From contig MNCI01013895.1 of the NCBI GenBank assembly GCA_015680685.1, positions 416,162-476,787 on the forward strand: a stretch of DNA of 60,626 bases, written 5' to 3'. This DNA comes from Gnetum montanum. Lineage: Eukaryota; Streptophyta; Gnetopsida; Gnetales; Gnetaceae. A model generated the notes under the pieces. It saw only the letters and a list, made by a program, of their open reading frames with translations, was not told the DNA's origin and made no database searches. Positions within the stretch are counted from its first letter, which is position 1; every line of letters starts with the position of its first letter. Position numbers and translations under genes: made by a program. Below, in pieces: positions 45,101-55,604 of this stretch.

Positions 45101-45516
45101 TGGAAATCTCCAAGATAAACATATGTGGAAAGATCGAGAAGAGGATAGTTCCATGCATCACATACAGTGATTCATCGGGTGATGACACGGAGGAAATGTC
45201 TCCATGTCACAGGTGTGCCCAGGAAACTCTGCAACAAAGATGCCTGTATGTAGCAACCACACAAGAAGTAGTAGACACCCCGTGGTTGACAGCTTCTCAT
45301 AAGAGCAAACAAATATGCATGGAACGAACTGAGGCAACTCATGCCAACAACCGTGGCATAGACACATTGGAACGTGAGCGTCGCCAACTTCCAACCCTGA
45401 ATTTAAGATCATCAATTGGGAGAAGTTGGGCACTGCTTAGAAATTCAAATAGGCGCTCACTACTTCGGATCTCTCCCTCACAACTCAGTCATGGGGGAGA
45501 TGGCCACCTATGCTAA
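42172..45516 (+). CDS. Gag-protease polyprotein of the pol-less Athila-like element
   Basis: The open frame runs from 42145, but I prefer the ATG at 42172 (MASSHAINSPKDN) because only that one matches the gag start of the related element; this gives 1114 residues. Counting from 42145, the order is: N-terminal region with HPDEYVPDFTFVFHQ, Ser-rich SPSSSPSSHH at ~226, capsid-like domain ~330-495 (FEGGYNADPQHHLQ, LKLFPRTL, SWYRSLEPE, RWSTMLELFNNKY), Lys/Arg-rich part, Cys/His motif CEVCYYDHPKGCC at ~612-625, Pro/Gln-rich linker ~640-800, and aspartic protease with LLDSGSG (catalytic Asp ~893) and FPIIMGRAWLS (~965). Gag would package element RNA and the protease would cut the polyprotein. No RT follows. 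The last ~22 residues come from beyond the deletion junction. No stop or frameshift interrupts the frame. Confidence 0.92.
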   Translation: MASSHAINSPKDNTGESQDHTHNRNQPCPQQSKVTYTHPDEYVPDFTFVFHQDEQLWWRDMQGNIVLPPDHSAPNMLLHALVQIGMHELFVEYVLDDHDTRDYQPTNPQHIRDERQESQHSLLKGKVPHVISEIGEEEPLTMGFLENDVPPPHSSEEVRHQGLRSTIHIPGSDPREHQLFTAGTITRTNDGLVDRHNDRGRSSRREGKKHHHGDGSPSSSPSSHHSPSPSTSGRSHHEHNAESKGRRDEMPRQEGREELGQGQGRRENREPQRRHHRRHERDDHDEPLFATRSMLDIREAVRIPTRHLKDSRIKRLDINNIPRFEGGYNADPQHHLQAFHDACALQNIDNEWQKLKLFPRTLTKEAESWYRSLEPETIRRWSTMLELFNNKYQTYSRVSNLRKQIQGWKQGAYESLDAAMARYYTLLHRCPGHGYAKRDQLRHLVDGLRNETRRTLGTYAQGRLSQLRAHEVEVLLEQVAQEEGELRKRESAEEYNRDPSLRKKGVKFCDEEDESPLEELVNRKTVPIQKLTTQVLAKVDQMWDSLDSRIETVLKIVEESKDEQSSNKGKDKRRNFNPAHNKGKGKISNSDEAENSDSDNDGGCEVCYYDHPKGCCPIISHLQESGVYALNPRLNQRQTPRRLPYPQGNPRQFHQPLTYYPSGTPPQPIEQHQQWQYPQSWGMPQPTHRYPYRQPDPYGYYVQQPVSPGDAMSHTPRRHYYAREYFRRTPSPPGDIPHSVHPLTPPAPFPQVVPITPPAPTMQGELPTQPQQRHAARSVNIQSVNIQPDTSSGDNCTKKRPFFRTRSPDRLSQQQADGYMYRPLTTNTSEHPSVQGNVTHTVMLTHTVTDWIKVGHLPRKLTDPGSPFIHLQIAGNAPHRALLDSGSGVNLISRKMYHAWNLPQLKKSNIQLELADQSITIPLGLVEDVITTVCGWSYPADFLVIDVNNNEGDFPIIMGRAWLSTVDACLRIRDLSLEISKINICGKIEKRIVPCITYSDSSGDDTEEMSPCHRCAQETLQQRCLYVATTQEVVDTPWLTASHKSKQICMERTEATHANNRGIDTLERERRQLPTLNLRSSIGRSWALLRNSNRRSLLRISPSQLSHGGDGHLC
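45445..45470. other. Pol deletion junction
   Basis: Up to about 45455 the sequence aligns with the protease-RT linker of the 1772 element (its ~7470). From about 45457 (TCACTACTTCGGATC) it aligns with that element's ~4608, just past integrase. About 2.86 kb of pol is therefore missing. The GCTC at the join is possible microhomology. Confidence 0.7.
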
Positions 45517-47526
45517 TCATATGGGGCCCTCAGTTCTTTTTCAGTTTTTGTTTTACACATTTTTGTTTTACAACGTTTTTGTTTTTCACATTTTTGTTTT
45601 ACAATTTCTTTAACTTTTCTAATTTTTGTTTTACAAATTTCTTTAACTTTTCTTGTTTTTGTTTTACAACATCGTTATATTTTTCTATCTTTTTGTGTGT
45701 GTGTGTGTGTGTGTCATCCATCATGTAAATTCGTCACCCAATAAGTGTTCGGGCCGATGGGATGAACTGTTTTTCATTAATTGCTAATGTTTGGTTTTTA
45801 CCTTTAAGTTACATTGTTGATACTAAGGTATGTTCTTTTGATATGGCAGGCAATGAGATCACTTCATCCATCCATCCATCAAGTCTATGGTTTCCCTTGG
45901 CTTGGAAATGTACAGTTCCCTTCCAATAAGAACTTTAACGAACCAGTGACTGGGCATTTCTCAAACTAAGGAAGGACTCAAGGATTTGAAAAGGGTGTGA
46001 CTTCAAGGGAACTTGGTGCTCTTGTGTTGGTCATTCACTTGGGTGCTTGGATGTTTTCTTCTTGGGTTTTCTTACCGTTCCGATGTAACCCAATAATCGG
46101 AAGCTGAGACAATAAAAATAAAGAAGTCTTTGCATGGTGTGGTCCCCACGCATAAAAACACAAAACAAAAAAAAGAAGAAAAAAAATGGAAAAACAGAAA
46201 AAAGAGAAGAAGAAAAAGCTAAAAAGCTAAAAGTGAGGATTCAAAGCACACCCCTTAGACGGAATAAATTTGGGCTGCAAGCACTGGTTATGGAACCAAA
46301 GTGTTCCCTCTAACTAAGGCCCTTCTCGCTTCCCATTCTCTCTGTTGTTTCGTCGGAATGGTGGTGGCTTCTCGAAGTTGCATCCTTGTTACCCAAGTGG
46401 ATGATTTAACCAAATGCATTGATGCGAAGTCACTGGAAGTGGTTGGTTTGAGGCCAGAGTTGGAATGAGATTCGCCAAGTCACATTAATCATGAAACACA
46501 CAAGGGGCTGTACACCACCTTGTTCTTGGGATTCCATTCCACTTCTCTTCTTCCCATCCTTCTCTCCATTGTTCACCTCATTGCCGGTTGTATCATTGTA
46601 TATACTTTGGTTGATGCTTTGTTTTCTTTTTGGTAAATTCTTACGGTTAAGACTTTAACTCTTGTTCCAAAGGACATTCCCAGAGCCCACGGACTCTTTG
46701 AATGTGGGATTGTCAGGGCATTAAGGGCATGAGCCTGCTTTGGGGAGGACCCACTGACATTCCTATTTGGAACATTAGTTAACTTCTTTTCCTTAACATT
46801 TTTGCAATTAATTAACATTTTTGTTCATTTCCATCATGACATCCCCTTCACCGATGCCATAGTTGTCCCTTTTTACCTATCTTTCCTACTCCTTTTCTTT
46901 CTCCATTCTCACGCTACCGGAGGTTCGCGATTAGTCATGGGGGTACGGGGCCTAATTTTCTGATTTTTATCCTAAGCCCCGAATTTTTTCATTTTTCTTC
47001 CTAACCCCTACACCTTCGGTAACCATTATCCACATTTTCCTAGATCCATATTAGCCATACCACAACTTAGCCAAGGAACTTACACCGAAGCAAGGTATGA
47101 TTTACTTAATGATTCAATTACCCTTGCTAATATATGATTGTGTTGTGGGTGCAGATGGCCATCATACAACAATGGAATGGATCTGGAGCAAATACTTGGA
47201 ATCGAGCAGCATTGAAGCCACTATGCAAGGAGCAGAATTGATAATGCGCTTACGGATGGACAACGAAAGGCGCAATCTAGGTGTTGGCAGCAACAAGACT
47301 CTTCTCTCTTCTTCTCTTCTATTCTCTCTCCTCTTTTCTCTCAGCTTCCAAATGTGGCCTGATGTCATTGTAATAAGGTGTTCACCCTTGTTGTCATGAA
47401 CACCAATTTTGTCAAGTCTTGTAATAAAGACCGTTCACATGTCATCCCATTAGTTCCATTTCCCCTAATAATCCCATACCTACCTGATATCATTGTAAGG
47501 AACTCAAGGACGAGTTTTCATTCAGT
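45517..47526 (+). other. 3' non-coding domain of the pol-less element
   Basis: It holds T-rich TTTTGTTTTACA repeats (45536-45670), a TG microsatellite (45694-45714), an A/G-rich tract (46143-46230) and blocks shared with 2657-4688. No open frame here looks like a protein. The end (47494-47526) is the pre-PPT block GGAACTCAAGGACGAG. Confidence 0.65.
45694..45714. repeat. (TG)n microsatellite
   Basis: An uninterrupted TG run of about 21 bases in the 3' domain of the element. Confidence 0.85.
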
Positions 47527-47536
47527 CATGGGGGTA
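47527..47536 (+). promoter_or_regulatory. Polypurine tract of the pol-less element
   Basis: CATGGGGGTA abuts the 3' LTR start TGATGAGACG. It is identical to the PPT of the 1772 element. Confidence 0.85.
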
Positions 47537-47561
47537 TGATGAGACGCGACATGCACTGAGC

Positions 47562-47660
47562 TGCGATATCACGTACGCGATATCTCGGCCGCCGCGATAT
47601 CGCATCCCATGTGATATCGCGTCTTCCCCTGCGATATCGCATACGCGATATCGCGGTCCG
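47562..47660. repeat. GCGATATCGC palindrome block
   Basis: At least six GATATC-centred palindromes, most flanked by CG (GCGATATCGC, ACGCGATATCGCGG, GTGATATCGCG). They can pair with each other into stems. The equivalent block in the 5' LTR is where the assembly breaks. Confidence 0.85.
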
Positions 47661-47670
47661 CCGCCATATC

Positions 47671-47678
47671 TATAAATA
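47671..47678 (+). promoter_or_regulatory. LTR TATA box
   Basis: TATAAATA follows the palindrome block directly. The position relative to the block is conserved in the other family LTRs. Confidence 0.7.
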
Positions 47679-47844
47679 AGAGGCGGCACTCCCTTCATTT
47701 CCCAATCCTGGTTAGAAGTAGCGAAGCTCTGGCAGATTGATCACTCCAGAGTTAGAATTTTTCCCATGTGCCCGCAGTAGGAGTCCTAGAGTGAACGGCT
47801 CTTTATACGAGCAGCTTGTAACCTGAACCCAAGTTGTGTACGGC

Positions 47845-47850
47845 AATAAA
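47845..47850 (+). terminator. LTR polyadenylation signal
   Basis: AATAAA in the context CGGCAATAAAGACGAA. The same context (GCAATAAAGATGAA) occurs in the minus-strand LTRs at about 2310-2330 and 11410-11430. Confidence 0.6.
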
Positions 47851-48557
47851 GACGAACTTGATTGGATAAACCTTGCAGCACGTGGTTTCATTTATTGTTG
47901 TTTATTTACTGCTTTCCTAGTGTGCACAAGTACGACTTGATTACGAGCATTGGTTGCTTGGTAACCCAGTAGCGTATTCCAGGATTCTGCGCTTGGTAAT
48001 CCCAGTGGTGTCCAGTGTGTACGGCTAGTCAAGGAATAGGCTACTCATTGCTAGGCTAGAACGTGTGATAAGTACGACTTAGTTACGAGCACCCACGGGT
48101 GTGTACGGCTAGCTAAGGAATCGGCCACTTATCATACTTAAGCTAAATAGGTGCCTCAGTACGACCACTTTGAGCACTTGTGTTACGTGTGGTGATCCCA
48201 GTAACGATTAGCGTTTGGTAAGCCACAGTTGCATAGTTTAGGGTGTGTCCGGTAAGTGGGAACAGATGCTGACGCTAGTTAACTTAGACTTAGGACATTA
48301 GTTAGAGTTAGCTTAGTTTCTCAACCCTTTCCTCTGATAGCATAGAAGATAAACCGAAAAATACCAAAAAAATCACATACCTCAGACTTGCTTAACCATA
48401 CACCGTGACACTTACAAGCAAGCCTGGGAAGACAACGAACGATTAACCCCAAGTGTTTCTTGTGGTGTTAAGGCATTTAGTCTGCGGAGTTCGACCGGAT
48501 CGCGCGTGCACGCTCGTATTCGTATGGTTGAGTGTAGGGGTACCTCGCCACTCATCA

Positions 48558-48562
48558 CTTAG
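48558..48562. repeat. Target-site duplication CTTAG (right)
   Basis: Exact partner of 41226-41230. Confidence 0.9.
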
Positions 48563-49169
48563 CAAGTTAGAAATATGTAATATCCCAAAATTATAACTCT
48601 AATTTTTGTGGATCAAATATTAAAACTATTATTTTAAAACATCTTGGTCACATCATTAAAATTAAATTTTGGGTTAGGACAACATTCTAATTGCAAAAGT
48701 CATAAGGGATATGTTTAGGGTAGGGTGAGGATTCATATTGCCCCATGAGAAGAGTATTAATGCACACACACACACACATCTAGATGTGCATAATAAAACA
48801 TATATTCATTAAAAAAGAATTAAATATGCATAACTAAATTCTCATAAGGATAAAATAAGCATAGCCAAATACTTGTAAACTCATAATGATTATTAGAAGA
48901 TGAACTTCCTAGGATAATTGGATTTCAACATTTAATCATAAAATATAAAGTAAACTTATGACTAAATCCTAACAATAGTAAAATAAAGGATACAAAAGAT
49001 TCTAGTAAATGGATTGCATTTACTTTGTAGGAAACTAACAATAATAAAAACAATAATGCTAGTAATGATAGTAATGTAACCTATGTTTTAATCAAGAGCA
49101 TTAGAACTAATTTACTAAATGCATTTGATAGCATTAAAGAATTAACCATCTACATTTTACAAGTTCTTA
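48563..49169. other. AT-rich interval with possible LTR start
   Basis: TGTAATATCCC at about 48577 resembles a plant LTR start, and a CA run lies at 48763-48778. No gene was seen. Confidence 0.3.
48763..48778. repeat. (CA)n microsatellite
   Basis: An uninterrupted CA run of about 16 bases. Confidence 0.8.
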
Positions 49170-49890
49170 GGCTATGATAATTTTCCCATAAGGATTGCAC
49201 TTCCTCTTGCTGCATAGGTGGAGATCTTGTTGAGTCTCTTAGTTAGGAACAAGTCATAAGTTCTGATCTTAAAGTAGATCTTCTCCTCAATAGTTAATTC
49301 ATTGCATTCTTTATCCTCCTTTCCATAGGCTCTTTGCAACTAAAGCTTCTTTGCATCTATGTCGAATCTAGTTGATATCTGTGTTACATTTGCTTTGACC
49401 TTTGCAACGTTAAGTGCCTTTGCAATAGCTTCAACAAAATAAGGCACTGAGACTCCCTTGATTTTGATAGTTGCATCATCTTGGTTATTTCTCCAAAATT
49501 GGTACACTTCTTCTAGGTACCATTCACCATTACATGAGTGGGCCATCAAGGAGAGGCTTGGAGTTGGGTTTTAACATTCTTAGGAGCAAACTCCATGAAT
49601 GGTCCAAAATTTAATTCTACAATTATTGTGGACATGATAGACTTTTCTTGAATGGATTGAAGGCATTACGCTAACAGTGTGAGGTGTTGTACTTGTTCTA
49701 GAGTTGATGGTGCCTCTACCTTAGCCTATGTAGATTATTTTGTGGCAAGAGTTTATTGATGGATAATGAAATATTAGGCCTCTTGCTCTACATGTGGAGT
49801 TTATTGTCCAACTTGTTCTCTACCTTGGCCTTGTGGTCTTTTGCTTCTAGGCTATGAGGATTCTTCTGTTGCGGGTCTTTTGGAAGCCAT
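49170..49890 (-). pseudogene. Unrecognised decayed ORF
   Basis: Starting from ATG at about 49890 (MASKRPATEESS, then SKRPQGQGREQVGQ), the frame continues through NFGPFMEFAPKNVKTQLQA near 49590 and the longest open piece, NGEWYLEEVYQFWRNNQDD, IKIKGVSVPYFVEAIAKAL (49340-49549), to KEDKECNELTIEEKIYFKI and a stop near 49180. A basic start followed by a globular part is reminiscent of the non-gag ORF of some plant transposon families, but I cannot name one. Stops show it is dead. Confidence 0.4.
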
Positions 49891-50684
49891 TTACAATCAT
49901 CAAAGATTCATTTAAGCATATCCAAGGCTTTTAAACAGGTTTCTAATAGTTCATAATCCTTTCCCAGATCCTTGGTTTGATTTAATTTTTATCCTTATTA
50001 TTACTTATGGCTCTTATAATGATTGCAAAGTTAGAAAAATTTAAAAAGAAACCCCTTGTTTACTTGCTCTTTTCAATCATTAAGACTTGTTATAATCATT
50101 CTTTCTTATTTATTGTACCATTAGAGGGTTGACTAGGAGAATAGATTAGGCTCATTAGCTTTTATTTTATTGAAAGATTAAAATATTCTTATTTGCTTTT
50201 ATTCTTACCCTTAATATACTCTTTGAATGTTAGAAATATTTATCTCAATTTCACTTATCTACATGTAATTCTCTCCCCCACAACTAAGTTGATCACTCCA
50301 AGGTCTCACACAAATTGAAGTGATGGTCAGGAAGTTATGAAGCTTGGAAGTTCATGTGTCAAAGCTCAGAAAAATAGCATGAACTTCCCTTTCTTTGAAA
50401 TGTGCAAATGAAAAAATTTCTAACTCCCCATGCATATATATAGATTTTTATAATAGTGACATCATAGATGTGACATCACCATTGAAAACTTTAAATTTTT
50501 AAGCAATTTTTGGTGAAAACGGTGAGGCAATTGGATAGTTTGGAAGATGTAGAAGTTGTCTAGAGTGTCTTCAAGAGCACTTTGAAGCTCTTCAAATTTT
50601 AGCATCAAGAAGCCTCTAACTTCTTCAAAGTGCTCTACTTCAGAGTTTTTCATCATTGTGAAACCACATTGCTAAACTCCTTCA
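49891..50684. other. AT-rich interval, nothing recognised
   Basis: No supported gene. The minus-strand frame 50462-50656 is short and without a domain. Confidence 0.3.
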
Positions 50685-52670
50685 CTTATGAGATTCATTT
50701 TTAGGCCACATGGCATACTACATAAGATTTATATAGAATTTTTCAAAAATTCCAAAACTACTAGTAGAGCTAACCAAGAAGGATGCATCATTTCAGTGGA
50801 CCGAATCATGTGAAAAGGCATTCAAAACCTTAAAACAGAAGTTGATTCAGATACTAATCCTTTAAGCTCTGGATTGGTCTAAACCTTTTCATATCATGAC
50901 AGATGCTTCGAATTACATGCTTGATGTGATACTAACATAGTTGGATGACTAGAAGAGGCCATACTATATACATTGTTCTAACAAAAGCATCACTGAGACA
51001 TAACTTAATTACACCATAATAGAAAAGGAGCTTATGGTAGTGGTGTATGTGCTAGAAACATTTTGACATTATGTGCTCGGGTATTCAATCTATGTCCACA
51101 CTAATCACAGCACAATCTAATTTCTTATGAATAAACCAATGGTTAGTTCTATGGCGATTCGATGGCTCATTATTCTACAAGAGTTTGACGTAACTATGAT
51201 CGACAAGAAGGGCACAAAGAATGTAGTAGCTAATCACTTGTTGAGACTAAGATGGGACTTGCAAGATCAAGTAGAACCATTGTCAGACCAATTCCCTGAT
51301 GAAAATCTACTTACTAAGACAATAATGACTGTGGACTCAATAGAAAAGCCATAAACAACTAATTATATGACTTAGTTAACAACACAAGGGCTTCCTATTA
51401 AGTGGAGCAAGAAACAAAAAGAACAATTCCTTCATAAGGTTAAGAGATACATGAAAATAAACAAGAACCTTTCTAAGATTTGTGCCAATGGATTAGTCTG
51501 ATGATGTGTACTAGAATGTAGCCAACAATAGATCCTATGAGATGCCCATGAAGGCCCATGTGGTGGCCATTATGCAAGATGTAGGAAGATACTGAAACTG
51601 ATGATGGTAGGCTACTTCTAGTATACCTAGTTCGGGGATGTCCATAACTTTACACAATCTTGTGAAAGATGTCAGAAAGATGGAGGAATAATGGCTAGGA
51701 ATGAAGGGCTGCAATAATAGATACAACAATTGGAACCATTTGATATTTGGGGAATTGACTTTATAGGACCCATCACACCTATGTCGAATGGAAAAGCCTA
51801 CATAATAGTGACTATGGATTATTGCACAAAGTGGATGGAGGTAGTAGCAATTAGATATTATATAGCCAAAATAGCTACCAAATTCTTTCAACAACATGTG
51901 GTGAACCAATTTAGAGTACCAAGAATGCTTATTTTAGATAATGAGACTCATTTTACCAGTGTTACTTTTAAGAAACTCATGGAACAACTTAGGATGAATC
52001 ATAAATTGACTAGACCAACTCATAAAGTGACTACTGGCAAAATTACTAGAATATTAACTACGATGGTTAGCAGATTTAGAAAGGACTAAATGATGCTCTA
52101 TGGGATTATAGAACAACATGGAAATTACCCATTAGATATTCACCCTATGAGCTAATTTATGGTAAATTACCCACTCTACCAATCTAAGCAGAGCTCCAAA
52201 CTCTAGCTACTATTAGCCAACTTGACTTGAACCTGAGCTTGGCCCAAAAAGTGCACCTAATGAATCTTAATCTATTAGAAGAAAATAGGCTAATAACACT
52301 TATGAATAATGAGATCCACAAGAACTACTCCAAGCATAGGCACGATGTGCAAATATGACAAGTGTTGATATAACTAGTGATAAGGTCTTATATTACAATC
52401 CCAATCATGTTCAACAAAAGGCCAAATTTCAATTTCTTTGGGAAGGGCCATACATTGTCTATGCAACCTATCCATCTAATGTCATGCACATTCACCATCC
52501 ATCTAGCCCATACAAGCTTATCTTGGTAAACATCAAATAAGTCAAACATTACCATGAATGTCTCAATTCCATTAAGGTTTCTACCTAGCCTATCCAAGTG
52601 TCCTCTACCTATTCACTTTTCTGGTTGACCAACCCTAATCATAGTCATGGGAGTGTCCACAGAGACATGT
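50685..52670 (+). pseudogene. Athila-like pol fragment: RT end, RNase H, integrase
   Basis: 5'-truncated inside RT. It starts with LGHMAYYIRFI, then VELTKKDASFQWTESCEKAF, RNase H (MTDASNYMLDVIL at ~50897, FLMNKPM at ~51121), the linker, integrase finger (DAHEGPCGGHYA ~51540, CERCQKDGG ~51665) and core (EPFDIWGIDFIGPI ~51735, LILDNETHF ~51930), and the C-terminal LWEGPYIVYA (~52436). Protein similarity to the 1772 element is close throughout. The integrase core is followed by a scrambled stretch in place of the third catalytic residue. Stops occur in every domain. No LTR was found on either side. Confidence 0.85.
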
Positions 52671-55604
52671 AGGTACCTTCTGAATTTTTCACTTTCTTAT
52701 TACTTTTTCTACCTTCTTGATATATTTTTCTATTCTTTTATATTTTTCAATTTATTAATAATTTCTTAATTCTTTGATATTTTCTAATTCTTTGATAATT
52801 TTCCATTCTTTTTATCATTTTCATTCTTAATATTTTTTCTTTTTTTTTTTTGTAAATTTTCCATTATTTCTATCTTTTTCATTCTTGATATTTTTTCTAA
52901 TTTTTTTGTACTTTGTCCTTATTTTACTTATACATATTTTTGTCAACTATTAATAAAACACACCAAATAAAGCAAGATGTAGTCCCAATAAGGTGAAGAT
53001 TTCTCTATACTATCAAATCATAAGGAACTGATTACCTATACAGTGAGAGCACAACCAACACCCATCCACCCATTCTAATAATAGGAGGTTCTTACCATGG
53101 TGTTGGCACATTTTTATCATTTTTATGGAGTAGTTATGGCTCTTGATAGGCTTTGAGAAGTTGTTAAAGTTATGCTACGCTGGTTTTTTCAAAAAAAATT
53201 TGAAGCTAGCTTGCTAGATACCTTAGACAAGGCAAAGATTTTGAAGGTGATATTTTAATTAAAATATCAAAGCAACAAGGAGGAGAATATTGATTTTACA
53301 TTAAGGATATATCTAAGCAAGGTGGCTTATATTTTAATTCGAAATTTGATAAGCTTAGAAGTTTATCAATCAAGTTCTAAAATTCCCAAAATAGCATAGC
53401 CATTAAAAGATTAAATTTATCATGCGTTGCTGCATGGCTCCTGGTGATTCAAGCTCCAAAACCTTAACAAATGGATTCCAACAACTCCATCATCTTGGAT
53501 ATGCTAACCTCCAAGATTAAACCCTCACATCCTTAAGAAGTAATATTGGCATCCACAGCCTGGACGACATGAACATGTCTCATATGTGTGATAGATTTGG
53601 TGTTAGGATTGCAATGGTCATGTATATCAGACCATGGATTTCAACAAGTTTAAAGGAACAGGCAATGGGGATCATTCCATGGAGCATCGAGCTCGTCTGA
53701 GAATTAATGCTCCTAGATTCATGGCATCCATAGTTGTCAACAATTACACATTTACAAGGAATCCGCAGCTACAAAGTCCCTTCATCCACAAATCCCTTGA
53801 TAGTAAAGACCTTGGAACCCCTCCGATACTTACCTTGGACAAGCTCCACTATGTTGTTGTATTCTAATTTCTAAGCAGATGACATCATGAAAAATCATGG
53901 CGGAAATGTGCAAAGGCTTGGTGGCTGATTACTTGTCAACAACAATGCTCACATTGGTGGCAATGATGATGTTGTTTTCTCTTATCTTTCATGTTGCAAA
54001 GTGCTACTGGAAAATTTAATTGGAAATGATGCACCACTGTGCTGATCATGAAGGTAGAGACAGAGTTACAAACAAGTGGTAGCTGCCTTGTAGAGGCACG
54101 TGACATTAATGGAGTGTGTGGCAAACACATCGTGGTTTCTTATTGGTAGTTCGGCCACATTTACTGTTGCATTTTACACCCATGATCTTTTTTCCCACAA
54201 TATTATGGTTTTACATTTCATACATTTGTATTAAGGTTTTGGTATGGAGTTATAAAATGACCAAAAAATACTCATAAAATAAAACCATGATATAAAAAAG
54301 AAGAAGAAAAAAATATAATAATTAAATTTGGAAAAAGAAGTTCAAATTGAAGGAACATATTTAATCAACCATAAATTGGCTATCTTGTATTTGTACTTGG
54401 GTGACCTGGAATTGAATAAGGCACCTTGAATTAGACTTATGTTTTGCCCTGTAGGAAAATATATTATAAGGGTTGATGTGCCAAAAATGATGAGCTCATA
54501 TTAAGGATAAAGCCTCAAAAATATTAAGAAAAATAAAATAAAAGATTTATAAGTTAGTTATTGGGTAGGACACTTCTTAAGATGGCTTAAATTTCTCATG
54601 GAAGTTATAACTTCTTAAGATGGCTATGAGTTAATCCTCTAGATATTTGTAACACCATTACCTTCTCATGATTATTATAACTAGCCTAAGGTCACTATAA
54701 AAGGGGCTTCAAAGGTAGAATTTAAGGGAAGGATTGGGGGAAAGATACTTAGAAAAACATTAAAAATTGTAAAGCATGGCTTGCTAAAGACATCAATTCA
54801 GCTATTGTGTTTTAATCCTGTGAGTTTATTTCTTCCCATTTTATTTAGTTACTTAGCTAATGGTTTAGATAGTATTGTGCTTGATAATTAATTTTGGGAT
54901 TTTCTAGGTTGCCTTTATAGCTCTATTTTTTCATAATATTATACTTTTATTAGGTTTGTTATATAAGAGCTTATGTTGTATTAAATAAGCATCTTGAGCA
55001 ATTTAATAGTACTATCTTATAGAAATTGTCTATTTGAGTCTAGGAAATCAAGAAAATCTTTGATACTTTGTGATGAATGAAATAGCTTTATTTCTTTCAA
55101 AGTTTATTAACTTAATATTTCAAGCCTGAAACTGTCAAATTTTTCTAAAAGTTCTATTGTTTGCAATTATTGACCAATATTAACTAGCCAGATAGAAGCT
55201 TGTGTTTTGTCATTTACAAAGCTTATTAGTAGTTAAATAAGATTTTTTTTTATGGAATTGCTTATTGAGCTCAAAGGGTTAGGATGATTCATAATAGATC
55301 AAATTAGAATAGCCTTATTGTGAAGTGTTTCCTCATGTCAATTTATCTTGCTTAAATGTTTGAGATTCCACAAAAATCTACTTTCTTTTCTTTTCTCTAT
55401 CTAAAGCCCATTGAATCTTGCTCTATTTTTAGTTTTCTTATAGAACTTTCTCTCTAGGGAAAATTAGGAGTAGATTGGCAGAATTGTGCTCAAGTATTTT
55501 TGTGAAATTTTATCTATTCCAAGTAATGTACTATAGGGACTATGTAAACTAAGTGATTTGACAAAATAAGAATCTTCAAAACTCACATTATTTGATAAAG
55601 TTAG
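52671..55604. other. Retroelement 3' remnant and AT-rich DNA, no gene
   Basis: 52680-52920 is T-rich with repeated TTCTTTGATA(T/A)TTT words and probably continues the 3' non-coding domain of the pol fragment. A TATAAAAG box at 54696-54703 in ACTATAAAAGGGGC could belong to an unknown LTR. The frames at 53634 and 55464 carry no recognisable domain. Confidence 0.3.

Larger units (their letters stand above)
41231..48557 (+). mobile_element. Athila-like element with intact gag-protease but no pol
   Basis: The element is bounded by a perfect TSD (CTTAG) and by LTRs that start TGATGA and end TCATCA. It has one long ORF (gag plus protease), about 2 kb of 3' non-coding DNA, a PPT and a complete 1021-base 3' LTR. 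No RT, RNase H or integrase motif lies between protease and PPT. The ORF end realigns with the pol 3' end of the 1772 element, so pol was lost by internal deletion. The open ORF and CpG-rich LTR suggest a fairly recent insertion. Mobility would need RT and integrase in trans. Confidence 0.9.
47537..48557 (+). repeat. 3' LTR of the pol-less element
   Basis: 1021 bases, TGATGAGACG to CACTCATCA. U3 is only about 130 bases and consists mainly of GCGATATCGC palindromes (47562-47660). TATAAATA lies at 47671-47678 and AATAAA at 47845-47850. The remaining ~700 bases are R-U5 and match the other family LTRs, with many CpG sites retained. Confidence 0.92.

Noticed and set aside
48577-48600. TGTAATATCCC as a second LTR start paired with TGTAACACCCC at 38906
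   Set aside because: Beyond the first ~11 bases the two sequences do not align, so they cannot be called an LTR pair.
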